NCBI GenBank assembly: GCA_910576845.1
Contig: CAJTJA010000010.1
Span: forward strand, 1 to 53,470
From: an uncultured Oscillibacter sp.
GTDB lineage: Bacteria > Bacillota > Clostridia > Oscillospirales > Oscillospiraceae
Length of the DNA: 53,470 nucleotides
Reading direction: 5' to 3'
Shown one piece after another: positions 33,500 to 41,787 of this stretch. The position numbers were made by a program, and so were the translations under genes. Within the stretch, counting starts at the first letter, position 1, and the number at the start of each line of letters is the position of its first letter. The notes under the pieces are model-generated. The model ran no database searches and had not been told where the DNA came from. It saw nothing but the letters and a program-made list of their open reading frames with translations.

Positions 33500-34597
33500 T
33501 TATTCGCTCAGATATCCCTTTTCAATAGCCCAGCTGCGCAGAAGCCCCATGTATTCTACATATGCGGGGTCCTCACTGTAAGCGGCGCATGTGTCGTAGA
33601 AGGTCTGCGCCCATGTCTGCGCATCCTCATCGGACCAACGGATTAACTCGATTCCTTGGGATTCAACGGTATTCCATGCCTCGTCAATAATCTGATAGCC
33701 CTCCTCCTCAATAACGGAGTTGGAGTAGGCGATTGCGTCCACCAAAACCTGCTGATCCTTTTCCGACATGCTGTTCCACACATCCCGGTTGACGACAAAG
33801 GTTGTGCAGTGAGTGGTATTAACGTAGGGCTCGCGAATCCAATATTTCGTGACCTCATTATAGCTGGAGCTCAGGTCGTCAGAAGGGGAGCCCATAATAG
33901 CGGCGTCGATGGCGCCGGTAGAGAGCATGGTATAGACCTCCGTGGCGGCTGAATAATCCGTGCTGGCTCCCAGCTTGACCAAAGAATCCGCAATAGAACC
34001 GGCGCCGACACGAATGGTAGCGCTCTTCAAATCCGCAACGCCTCGAATGGGGATGGAGGAGACAATGGGGACGTTGGCAGGGCCGTACATCTCGCCCACA
34101 ACGTGAACATTATAAGTAGATTCTACCAATTCTTCCCACAGCTGGCCTGCCCGGCCGCCCTGGTAAGTTTCATTCAGTTCACGCATATCGCTGATGCTCT
34201 GTACAACCGGGGGAGTGCTGAAAACATAGCCGAGGTCAATGGAACCGGCGACATAGGCCGAGGCTACAGCCATGGCGGGGAGGACCCCGTCACTGACCGA
34301 GGCCATTGCCTGATCGGTGGGGACAATGGAGCCGGGGGTGGTGGGATTGACAACCACATGACCTTCCGCGTGTTCATTGACATACTCGGCGAAAAGATCA
34401 ATGTGCCTTGCCCAGAAGCCGTTTTCCTGCCAGCTTGCAGGCTGAAGTGTGATGACTTTGCCGTTCCACTCAGAGCTGCTGCCCTGACCTTGCTGGGAAG
34501 CAGGCGGGGTGTCCTTTTGTCCGCTGCAGCCGCTGAGCATCATCAAGGATGCGATGAGACACAGCGTTAAAGCCGCAAGATTTTTCCTCTTCTTCAT
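33500..34597 (-). CDS. dctP: TRAP substrate-binding lipoprotein (DctP family)
   Basis: Extracellular receptor of the TRAP importer, 365 residues. The signal peptide ends in the lipobox LSGC (cysteine about residue 24), giving a lipoprotein, as expected in a Gram-positive. The mature part follows DctP: an N-terminal ITLQPASWQENGFWARHIDLFAEYVNE segment, IRVGAGSIADSLVKLGA (substrate-binding arginine region), EVYTMLSTGAIDAAIMGSP and a C-terminal helical end. First gene of the minus-strand unit, with its own promoter at 34740-34768. Ligand unknown, likely a small carboxylate or amide. Confidence 0.9.
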   Translation of the reverse strand: MKKRKNLAALTLCLIASLMMLSGCSGQKDTPPASQQGQGSSSEWNGKVITLQPASWQENGFWARHIDLFAEYVNEHAEGHVVVNPTTPGSIVPTDQAMASVSDGVLPAMAVASAYVAGSIDLGYVFSTPPVVQSISDMRELNETYQGGRAGQLWEELVESTYNVHVVGEMYGPANVPIVSSIPIRGVADLKSATIRVGAGSIADSLVKLGASTDYSAATEVYTMLSTGAIDAAIMGSPSDDLSSSYNEVTKYWIREPYVNTTHCTTFVVNRDVWNSMSEKDQQVLVDAIAYSNSVIEEEGYQIIDEAWNTVESQGIELIRWSDEDAQTWAQTFYDTCAAYSEDPAYVEYMGLLRSWAIEKGYLSE

Positions 34598-34739
34598 TGA
34601 TAGACCTCCTTAGTTTTCTATTTTTGCCGTGCTCCGATTGGACCGCGGTAAAAACCAGTTGAATAAGCGAGATTGTGGACAGAGTTTATATTTGGTATTT
34701 TTCCTAAAAATTATCCTCATTTCAGCGTTTGTTGCTATC

Positions 34740-34768
34740 AAAATAACATGTTTAAAATATTTTGTCAA
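34740..34768 (-). promoter_or_regulatory. Promoter of the dctP-prpD-dctQ-dctM unit
   Basis: On the minus strand TTGACA (34763-34768), a 17-base spacer and TATTTT (34740-34745). It shares the 300-base divergent region with the plus-strand promoter, so one regulator could control both. Confidence 0.65.
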
Positions 34769-34805
34769 TATCTATTAAAAAATTTTTGTATTTTTTAAAA
34801 TTCTA

Positions 34806-34834
34806 TTGCAATTTGGGAGGGCGTGGGGTACAAT
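34806..34834 (+). promoter_or_regulatory. Promoter of the plus-strand catabolic operon
   Basis: TTGCAA at 34806-34811, a 17-base spacer and TACAAT at 34829-34834, 64 bases before the first gene. Confidence 0.72.
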
Positions 34835-34897
34835 AGCTCTTACAACAGCGCAACAGGTGAGCGGACCGCTGTCAGACTGTAAAAAGAGGAGGAGCCT

Positions 34898-35851
34898 ATG
34901 AAAAAAACAACAAGATTGCAGCAGATGATCCATGGCGATACATGCTTTGTCCTTCCTGGCGGAGGATGTGCGCTTCATGGGAGAATTGCGGAGGCGGTCG
35001 GTTTCCAGGCGATGTATATGTCGGGAATGAACGTCAATGCCACGATTTTCGGTACGCCGGATGCGGGCGTTTTGACAATGAATGAAATGGCGGAAAATGC
35101 CGGGAGAATGGCCAGGGCTATCCATATTCCTCTGGTGGCTGACGGGGATACGGGATTTGGAAATGCGGTGAATGTTCATCGAACGGTTCAGGAGTATATC
35201 CGGGAAGGCGTGGCCGGCATTCAATTGGAGGATCAGACGGCTCCGAAGCGGTGCGGCTTTGTGAAGGGGAAAGAGCTGATTTCCGTGGAGGAGGCGGCGG
35301 GTAAAATCCGGGCGGCGGTGGACGCGAAAAATGAGATGGACCCGGATTTTGTGGTGATTGCCCGGACGGATGCCCGGACTGCCGTTGACGGCGGATTAGA
35401 AGAGGTTATTAGTCGTTTGCAGGCTTATAAAAGAGCCGGGGCAGATCTTTTGTACATGGAGGGACCGCTCAGTCTGGAGGAGGTGCGGGAGGTCCGAAAG
35501 CATGTAGAGGGGCCCTTTACTGCGACGACCATTGAATTGAGGCCTCTTCCCCTTCCTGATCTTCGAACACATCAGGAGCTGGGGATGTGCTGTGTGATTG
35601 TGCCCTCTCTGATTGCCCGTCCTGGATATTATGAGAGCTATCGTTTTGCGGAGGACTTTATGTCGAGGGGAATGGATGCTTACAGTCAGATGCTGGAAGA
35701 TATGAAAGACCACCCCCTGTATGAATTCCGGCTGTTTTCCTTCCTGGGATTTCCGGAAATCAAGGAGATGGAAAAGAAGTACCTTTCCCCTGAAAATCAG
35801 AGACGCTATCATAATTCTTCAGGGGTTTATGATCCGAATGCAGACGCTTGA
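34898..35851 (+). CDS. Isocitrate lyase/PEP-mutase-family C-C lyase (dimethylmalate lyase-like)
   Basis: 317 residues of the ICL/PEP-mutase TIM-barrel family. Members split substituted malates or (methyl)isocitrate into a keto acid and a carboxylate. The start of the barrel is LRGG-type LPGGGCALHGRIAEAVGFQAMYMSG, then the metal-binding VADGDTGFGNAVNV and IQLEDQ. The catalytic cysteine is C119 in KRCGF, where close relatives normally have KRCGH; the histidine is Phe here. Followed by two aconitase-type genes, it matches the dml-dmdA-dmdB idea of nicotinate fermentation, giving pyruvate plus propionate. Methylisocitrate lyase or oxaloacetate hydrolase are alternatives. AGAGGAGGAG precedes the ATG. 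Confidence 0.82.
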   Translation: MKKTTRLQQMIHGDTCFVLPGGGCALHGRIAEAVGFQAMYMSGMNVNATIFGTPDAGVLTMNEMAENAGRMARAIHIPLVADGDTGFGNAVNVHRTVQEYIREGVAGIQLEDQTAPKRCGFVKGKELISVEEAAGKIRAAVDAKNEMDPDFVVIARTDARTAVDGGLEEVISRLQAYKRAGADLLYMEGPLSLEEVREVRKHVEGPFTATTIELRPLPLPDLRTHQELGMCCVIVPSLIARPGYYESYRFAEDFMSRGMDAYSQMLEDMKDHPLYEFRLFSFLGFPEIKEMEKKYLSPENQRRYHNSSGVYDPNADA

Positions 35852-35866
35852 AGGGAGAATGACCGC

Positions 35867-37114
35867 ATGGGTATGACAATGGTTGAGAAAATTCTCGCAC
35901 GGCATGCCGGCCGGGAATCGGTTGTTCCCGGGGAATATGTTTGGGCAAAAATTGATGAGACAAATGCCATGACGGATACCTTTGAAGCGCTTGAGTCGCT
36001 TGGAGTGACATCTGTTTGGGACCCGGACCGCGTTTACTGCGTCAGTGATCATTCCGCGCCTCCGGCTAACATTGGCACTGCCGAAAGCGTGAAGAAGCTG
36101 AGGGCCTATATGGAAAAATACCATATCAAGAATTGGTTTGAATATGGACGCCATGGCATTGTTCATCAGCTCAATCCGGAAAAAGGCTTCTGCCGCCCCG
36201 GAGAGCTTATTGCTATGATCGACTCTCATTCCACCACATATGGCGCTTTTAATGCCGCCTCCTGCGCGATTTATATGGATGCTGTCTATGTGCTGATGCG
36301 GGGAGAACTGTGGTTCAAGGTCCCGGAGAGCATTCGGTTTCACGTGTCCGGAAAGCTGCCGGAATGCTGCATGGGCAAGGATATTATTTTAAAAATAATC
36401 AGCACGTGCGGAACGGACGGCGCCCTCTATAAAGCGGCGGAAATTACCGGTCCTGCCATCCGGGACTTGAGCTTATCCGGGCGCTGGACGATCTGCAATA
36501 TGGCTGCGGAGACCGGAGCTAAGTTCGCCATTATGGAGGCGGATGAGAAGGTGTATGACTTTTTGAAAGGGAGAACGGACAAGCCCTTTATACCGGTGTC
36601 CCCGGACGAGGACGCCAATTATTCCGCCCGGTACGATATTGATGTGACAAATATGAGCCCCCAAGTGGCTTGTCCCCATGATCCAAGTAATGTAAAGCCT
36701 GTCGAAGACGTGGCGGGCATACCCTTCCAGCAGGCGCTGATCGGTTCCTGCACCAACGGACGGCTGGAGGATTTTGCCATAGCCGCCCGAATTTTAAAAG
36801 GGAAAAAGGTACATCCGAATATTCGCCTTTTAGTAATTCCGGCTTCCATGGAGGTGTGGAGAGCGGCTATGAATGCGGGCTATTTCGATGTGCTGACGGA
36901 GGCTGGAGCGCTGGTGTGCCATCCTACCTGCGGACCTTGCGCGGGACAGCACTTAGGCGTTTTGGCCTCCGGCGAAGTCTGCCTGTCCACCACTAACCGA
37001 AACTTCCAAGGACGCATGGGGAGCCCGCAGTCACTTGTCTATTTGGCTAGTCCGGCCACGGTGGCAGCCTCTTGTATCAGCGGTGTAATTACAGATCCCA
37101 GGGAGGTGATGTAG
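35867..37114 (+). CDS. Aconitase-family hydro-lyase, large subunit (LeuC/DmdA-like)
   Basis: 415-residue paralogue of the leuC product at 2.2 kb, sharing MGMTMVEKILARHAGRESV at the start. The three [4Fe-4S] cysteines are present: C295 in IGSCTNG, and C355 and C358 in PTCGPC. STTNRNFQGRMGSP near the C-terminus is family-typical. It starts 15 bases after the lyase gene and is followed at once by its small subunit. In this setting it probably hydrates a substituted maleate to the malate that the lyase splits (2,3-dimethylmaleate hydratase, maleate or citraconate hydratase). A second isopropylmalate isomerase is less likely because a full leu operon exists elsewhere in the window. Confidence 0.85.
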   Translation: MGMTMVEKILARHAGRESVVPGEYVWAKIDETNAMTDTFEALESLGVTSVWDPDRVYCVSDHSAPPANIGTAESVKKLRAYMEKYHIKNWFEYGRHGIVHQLNPEKGFCRPGELIAMIDSHSTTYGAFNAASCAIYMDAVYVLMRGELWFKVPESIRFHVSGKLPECCMGKDIILKIISTCGTDGALYKAAEITGPAIRDLSLSGRWTICNMAAETGAKFAIMEADEKVYDFLKGRTDKPFIPVSPDEDANYSARYDIDVTNMSPQVACPHDPSNVKPVEDVAGIPFQQALIGSCTNGRLEDFAIAARILKGKKVHPNIRLLVIPASMEVWRAAMNAGYFDVLTEAGALVCHPTCGPCAGQHLGVLASGEVCLSTTNRNFQGRMGSPQSLVYLASPATVAASCISGVITDPREVM

Positions 37115-37115
37115 C

Positions 37116-37634
37116 GTGTTTCAAAGTACACTGCGCGGAAGGGTATGGATTTTCGGGGACAACATCAGCACCGATCTTCTGATGCCGGGGTTTGCGGCGA
37201 TGAGCAATCCGGATATGAGCCCCGAGGAATCTGCGCGATACTGCATGTATTCGAACCGCCCCGGCTGGGCGGAACAGGTGCGGCCAGGCGATTTGATCGT
37301 CGCCGGGAAAAATTTCGGCTGCGGTTCCAGCCGGCCTGGAAGCAAGATTTTGAAGACATTGGGGATTGGTGCGGTTATCGCGGAATCTGTATCCCGCATA
37401 TTTTTCCGGAACAGTATTAATCTGGGTTTTCCCATTATTACTTGTCCAGGCATCCATGATGCCTTTGAAGAGGGGGAGGAACTGGAGGTCGATCTTTATG
37501 AGGGAACGATCAGGAGCCTGACAACTCAAAAATGCTTGGCAGGTGATCCCTTGCCGGAAGGAAGTCCTCCTATGGAGATATTGAAGGCGGGTGGTCTGCT
37601 TCCTATGCTGGAGCGGCAGATAGGAAAGCTTTGA
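37116..37634 (+). CDS. Aconitase-family hydro-lyase, small subunit (LeuD/DmdB-like)
   Basis: 172-residue swivelling subunit. It starts at GTG 37116 one base after the large-subunit stop, behind GGGAGG. GDNISTDLLMPG near the N-terminus and KNFGCGSSRPGSKILKTLG in the middle identify the family. The loop that reads GSSREHAP in leuD here reads GSSRPGSK, so the substrate pocket differs from that of isopropylmalate isomerase. An insertion of about ten residues (SPEESARYCMYSNRPGWA) follows the first motif. Together with the large subunit this is likely the hydratase step of the island. Confidence 0.85.
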   Translation: MFQSTLRGRVWIFGDNISTDLLMPGFAAMSNPDMSPEESARYCMYSNRPGWAEQVRPGDLIVAGKNFGCGSSRPGSKILKTLGIGAVIAESVSRIFFRNSINLGFPIITCPGIHDAFEEGEELEVDLYEGTIRSLTTQKCLAGDPLPEGSPPMEILKAGGLLPMLERQIGKL

Positions 37635-37700
37635 ACCATATAGGCAGTGGCGTGCGGGGCGTTAGTCCTGCACATTGCAGAAAATGAAAGGAGTGCTCGC

Positions 37701-39089
37701 ATGGATATTTTGATTAAAAATGGCAGGGTAGTCATTCCAAAGGTAGGAATACGGGAAGTGGATCTGGCAATTCAGAATGGGAAGATTGCCGCCATTCTGG
37801 AGCGGGGGACCCAGGCCAGCGCGGGAGAGGTGATTGACGCAGAAGGAAAGTACATCTTCCCAGGCCTTATCGATCCCCATGTCCATTGGGGCTGTTATGA
37901 GGATATGGGCGTAGATACAAAGCTGGAGAGTGCCGCTGCCGCCATTGGAGGATATACCACTTGCTTGCAGTACCGCCGGACCCCTGGGGAGGATTTTGCG
38001 CCCGAATCCGTCCAGGAACTGTTGGACGTTATCACGCCGAACGCTTACATTGATTATGGATTGCAGTTGTTTATTACAAAACAGGCCCATAAAAACAGTG
38101 TAAAGCAAGCTGTGGAGGAGATGGGTGTCAGCTCCTTTAAGTTCTTTACCACCGAGCGAAACGTGGACGTGGATATCAGGGGACTGCGGGATTCAGGTAT
38201 TCCTGAGCCTTATACTGATGGCTTTATGTATGAGAGCATGCAGGAACTGGCTAAATATCACGGTCATGTGGTGGCTAATTTCCACCCGGAAAATATTGAG
38301 CTGGTGGAAACGGTTGCACCGAAGGTGAAGGCGGCAGGAGAGATGGGGCTGGCCGCCTGGGATCATGTTCGTCCTGAAATAGCGGAGGCGGAGACCATTT
38401 CCCGGCTGGCATATTTTGCGGATAAAACAGGCTGTCCTCTTTACTGCGTACATATCAGCTGCGGGGAGGCCGCCGGAAAAATTGCCGAAGCTAAAGCCAG
38501 GGGCGTCAGGATATGGGGAGAGACCTGCCCGCATTATCTGGCGCTGAATACGGAATCCCCTTGCGGTGAATTGGGCAAGGTGAATCCGCCTTTGCGCCGG
38601 AAAGAGAACAACGATCTCCTTTGGAGCGCCTTGCGGGACGGCACCTTGGATACGGTCGGTTCCGATAACTGTGCCTGCCTCCGTAACGATAAGGCAGGAA
38701 GCATTTGGGATGCGGCCTGCGGCTTCCACGGAACGGGCACTATTTTGCCGGTCCTTTTAAGCGAGGGATATCACAAAGGAAAGATCAGCTTAGAGCGGAT
38801 CGCAGAGGTTACGTCGTATAATGCCTCCGTTATTTTCAACCTGCCGGAGAAGGGAAAACTGCTTCCGGGCACTGACGCAGATCTGACCATTGTAGATATG
38901 GAGCTGGAAAAGGTTGTGGATGCTGAGGCCTTAAAATCCTACTCAGATTTTAGTGTATTTGAGGGGATGCGGTTAAAGGGCTGGCCTGTGGACACTATGC
39001 TCCGGGGGCGGATGGTAGTCCGGAACGGCGAGATTATCGGGGAGCCGGCTGGCCGGTATCTCATGCGAAACAGCTTCTTGAAAAAGTAA
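37701..39089 (+). CDS. Dihydropyrimidinase/hydantoinase-family cyclic amidohydrolase
   Basis: Metal-dependent hydrolase, 462 residues, that opens cyclic amides, imides or ureides. The binuclear site is complete: H60 and H62 (DPHVHWG), K147 to be carboxylated (SSFKFF), H195 (ANFHPEN), H251 (CVHIS) and D322 (GSDNCAC). The N-terminal beta-sandwich starts MDILIKNGRVVIP. I place the start at ATG 37701 behind AAAGGAG; upstream codons are not family sequence. Substrates known for the fold are dihydropyrimidines, hydantoins, allantoin, cyclic imides and, in a related group, the nicotinate-pathway enamide. The neighbours favour an imide or ureide yielding a dicarboxylate half-amide. Confidence 0.85.
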   Translation: MDILIKNGRVVIPKVGIREVDLAIQNGKIAAILERGTQASAGEVIDAEGKYIFPGLIDPHVHWGCYEDMGVDTKLESAAAAIGGYTTCLQYRRTPGEDFAPESVQELLDVITPNAYIDYGLQLFITKQAHKNSVKQAVEEMGVSSFKFFTTERNVDVDIRGLRDSGIPEPYTDGFMYESMQELAKYHGHVVANFHPENIELVETVAPKVKAAGEMGLAAWDHVRPEIAEAETISRLAYFADKTGCPLYCVHISCGEAAGKIAEAKARGVRIWGETCPHYLALNTESPCGELGKVNPPLRRKENNDLLWSALRDGTLDTVGSDNCACLRNDKAGSIWDAACGFHGTGTILPVLLSEGYHKGKISLERIAEVTSYNASVIFNLPEKGKLLPGTDADLTIVDMELEKVVDAEALKSYSDFSVFEGMRLKGWPVDTMLRGRMVVRNGEIIGEPAGRYLMRNSFLKK

Positions 39090-39111
39090 TAATTGAAAAG
39101 GAGAATATAAA

Positions 39112-39792
39112 ATGGAACAAATTTGGAAAGACATGCTTACAGAGCATGACAAAAAGTGTCTGGCAAATACCTCCTCCTTTCAGCCCCGCAGGGGACTTGG
39201 CACAAAACCTGCTATTATTGTAATCGATATGCAGAAAGCCGTGATTGGCGAGGATCGTCCTATCTATGAGCAGCAGGATCGGTATCCTTATGCCTGCGGG
39301 AATTTTGCCTGGGCGGCAATCCGCCATATCCAGAAACTGCTGCCCTATGCCCGCGCGCACAACATTCCCATTCTCTATTCAAAGCATTGTTACCGGCCGG
39401 AGTACGGCTTTGCCGGACGTCCTGCAAACGATGTGTTTGCTTTTGACAATCCGGACTGCGGCATTATCCCTGAGCTGGAGCCAGTGATTCCCGGCGACAC
39501 TGTCGTTGAAAAGCAGGGGCCCAGTGTGTTCTTCTCTACAAATGTGAATAACTCTTTGCGGAGTAAGGGCGTGGATACGGTTTTGATCGTTGGCAATACG
39601 ACCAGCGGATGTGCCCGTGCAACAGCGATCGACGCAAGCAGCTTGAGCTTCAAAACGGCGCTCATTGAAGAATGCGTGTTTGACCGGCTGGAGATGGCCC
39701 ATCGGGCTTCTATGTTTGACCTGCAGTACAAATACTGCGATGTTCTTCCGATTCAAGAAGTCTATGAATATTTTGAAGGTTTGGAAAAATAA
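39112..39792 (+). CDS. Isochorismatase-family amidohydrolase
   Basis: Cysteine hydrolase of 226 residues. The triad is D39 (VIDMQKA), K134 (EKQGPSVFF) and C167 (NTTSGCARATAID). The NTTSGC-RAT-D form of the last motif is typical of N-carbamoylsarcosine and maleamate amidohydrolases, which release ammonia from an open-chain amide or carbamoyl group. Directly after a cyclic amidohydrolase, it is the natural second hydrolysis step, turning a half-amide (or carbamoyl compound) into an acid. AAAAGGAG precedes the ATG; the spacing to the previous gene is 22 bases. Confidence 0.87.
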   Translation: MEQIWKDMLTEHDKKCLANTSSFQPRRGLGTKPAIIVIDMQKAVIGEDRPIYEQQDRYPYACGNFAWAAIRHIQKLLPYARAHNIPILYSKHCYRPEYGFAGRPANDVFAFDNPDCGIIPELEPVIPGDTVVEKQGPSVFFSTNVNNSLRSKGVDTVLIVGNTTSGCARATAIDASSLSFKTALIEECVFDRLEMAHRASMFDLQYKYCDVLPIQEVYEYFEGLEK

Positions 39793-39815
39793 GCGTTTCG
39801 GGAGGTGTGAGGGCC

Positions 39816-40919
39816 ATGTCAAAAACGCTTCCGCTGTTTGACGCATACCCGCAATTGCAAAAGGGACTGCCGTTTGTCTCCCTCGGCGTTTATCCGACGC
39901 CGGTAGAACCGCTGCCCGGATGTTCCGGAATTTGTCAGGTCTATATCAAGCGGGATGATCTAAGCGGTGAGGAATACGGCGGCAATAAAATTCGTAAGCT
40001 TGAATTTGAGTTGGGGGAAGCCCGGCGGCAAGGCATCCGAGAGGTGATGACATTTGGATGCGATGGGTCGAACCACGCGCTTGCTACGGGAATTTATGCG
40101 AAAAAGGTTGGAATGCAGAGCACTTCTATCCTGCGCACGCAGCATAATGCCCGATATGTGCGTAAGAATCTCCTCAAAAGCATGTATTATGGAATACAAA
40201 TGCATCACTGTGAGACGCTGGAGGAGATGGACGCGTTGGCGGCGCTGCTGCAGCGGCAAAACGCGGAGAAAACCGGCCGTCCGGTTTATCAGATTCCGGT
40301 AGGTGGATCTTCTCCCCTTGGCACAGTGGGGTTTGTCAATGCGGCCTTCGAGCTGAGGCAGCAGGTAAATGCCGGATTGCTTCCGGAGCCGGATTATATC
40401 TATGCCGCTGCTGGAACGCTGGGCACTGTGGCGGGCCTGACGATTGGCCTGGATGCGCTGGGAATGAAAACAAAGGTAGTAGCCGTTAAGGTCAACAGTG
40501 AAAACCGCATTAATGCGGAAAATTATGCGGAACTGATGAACAGCACGGCTGCGCTGCTCCGCAATGCGGATCCGAGTTTCCCGGTTCTTGCATATGAGCC
40601 GGAAGATGTGAGGATTGAAGAAAAATACTATGGCGGAGACTATGCAATCTTTACAGAGGAAGGCGTATCTGCCGTCAACTTTATGAAAGAAAAGTATGGG
40701 ATTGCGCTGGAGGGTACTTATACAGGAAAAACCTGTGCTGCTATGCTTGAAGCCGTACGGGAGCCAGTCAATCAGGGAAAAACGGTTCTCTTTTGGAACA
40801 CATTGAATTCCAGAGAGCCATATCCCCAGGCCCTGCAAGCGGATTACCATGGACTCCCAAAAGAATTTTGGCGCTATTTTGAAGAAGACGTGCAGCCGCT
40901 GGACCATAAGCTTTTGTGA
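39816..40919 (+). CDS. PLP-dependent lyase, ACC deaminase/D-cysteine desulfhydrase family
   Basis: 367-residue fold-type II PLP enzyme. The cofactor lysine is K58 in GGNKIRKLE, and FGCDGSNHALATG and AAGTLGTVAGLTIGL supply the phosphate loop. Relatives are D-cysteine desulfhydrase, 1-aminocyclopropane-1-carboxylate deaminase and L-cysteate sulfo-lyase. I use ATG 39816, 10 bases after GGAGG; a GTG at 39807 would sit on the ribosome site. Last gene of the operon. Its job in the pathway is unclear: it could remove an amino group from a pathway intermediate or handle a D-amino acid from the same source compound. Confidence 0.82.
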   Translation: MSKTLPLFDAYPQLQKGLPFVSLGVYPTPVEPLPGCSGICQVYIKRDDLSGEEYGGNKIRKLEFELGEARRQGIREVMTFGCDGSNHALATGIYAKKVGMQSTSILRTQHNARYVRKNLLKSMYYGIQMHHCETLEEMDALAALLQRQNAEKTGRPVYQIPVGGSSPLGTVGFVNAAFELRQQVNAGLLPEPDYIYAAAGTLGTVAGLTIGLDALGMKTKVVAVKVNSENRINAENYAELMNSTAALLRNADPSFPVLAYEPEDVRIEEKYYGGDYAIFTEEGVSAVNFMKEKYGIALEGTYTGKTCAAMLEAVREPVNQGKTVLFWNTLNSREPYPQALQADYHGLPKEFWRYFEEDVQPLDHKLL

Positions 40920-41461
40920 ACTGTTTGGGAAGAGCGGCGGCGTTTCCGGGCAGTTTGTTCCAGCAGGGGACAGAGGTGTTTTCGTGGCGGAAGCAATTAA
41001 AAATTTTTAAGGACCGAATAAATGCCCCGTATAATCCTGTCAGAAAATTTACTTGCCAGTTCCTGCGCGGCGATTTAATTGGTGCTTCCTTAATTAACTT
41101 CCTGATTTAGACATTTGCTTGCTGTAATGCGGAAAAGCAGCGTGCGGCGATACCGTACCATTGCGGTTGACTGCTGTGCGCTGCTTTCCTGTCTTAGATT
41201 ACAGGAATTCCAAAAGAAATAGAGACCAATATAGGCGCTGTCCATAAGCGGCATCCCAATTCCTCATAATAGAAGGGAGCGGGGTGAGCTGCTCTGTTTC
41301 AGCTGAGTTAACATTAAAAGAAAAGATTTTTGCAGATTTTATTTGGGAAAAAGAAACATTTGTCTGCGGGCAATGAAACAGCTTTTAATATTCCAAAGAG
41401 AAAAGAGGAAACTTTTTGCTTCATGAGGTGTACGGAGGGACGTGCTGCCATTTACAATATG
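40920..41461. other. Gap between the catabolic operon and the glycine riboswitch
   Basis: About 540 bases without a supported gene. It contains the hairpin at 41131-41189 and an AT-rich stretch (41320-41420). No ribosome site precedes any of its short open frames. Confidence 0.4.
41131..41189 (+). terminator. Possible terminator of the catabolic operon
   Basis: An 11-bp stem with one bulged A (41131-41142 with 41179-41189) and a long loop, with no T-run. It lies 210 bases after the last gene. Weak candidate. Confidence 0.35.
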
Positions 41462-41462
41462 A

Positions 41463-41491
41463 TTGACAATCTGTGACAAATGTGATAGTAT
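41463..41491 (+). promoter_or_regulatory. Promoter of the glycine-riboswitch transcript
   Basis: TTGACA at 41463-41468, a 17-base spacer and TAGTAT at 41486-41491, just upstream of the first aptamer. Confidence 0.78.
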
Positions 41492-41504
41492 TATGCCACA
41501 ATTG

Positions 41505-41690
41505 GATAACGGCAAAGGAAACCCCCGGGAAAATGGCGTGAGCCTGCCGAAGGAGTAAAACTCTCAGGCGTTCAAGGTTGGACAGGGACCGGGGATGGAT
41601 GTGGCTCTGGAGAAGCCCGGAAACGGGGACCGAAGGTGCAAGGCGGCTTATGCCGCTGAATCTCTCAGGTAAAAGGACAGAGTGGATAGA
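41505..41690 (+). promoter_or_regulatory. Tandem glycine riboswitch
   Basis: Two consecutive glycine aptamers. The first has CCGAAGGAG and CTCTCAGG around 41547-41578, then GGACAGGGACC. The second has GGACCGAAGGTGCAAGGC (41628 onward) and TCTCTCAGGTAAAAGGACAG (41661-41680), both near-consensus. A 7-bp hairpin (41690-41696 with 41704-41710) followed by ATTTTCC may be the expression platform. The gene downstream is an alanine/glycine symporter, a usual partner. Confidence 0.92.
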
Positions 41691-41787
41691 CGCAGGAGGT
41701 GTGCCTGCGTATTTTCCATATTTCTTTTTTCTTTTCTGGAGTGGCTGACTGCCGTTCCTTTTTTTACTTTTAGGAGGAAAAAACGAC

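Noticed and set aside
39960..40907. 315-codon minus-strand frame opposite the PLP enzyme
   Set aside because: Shadow of a gene with complete PLP motifs; its own translation shows no family features.
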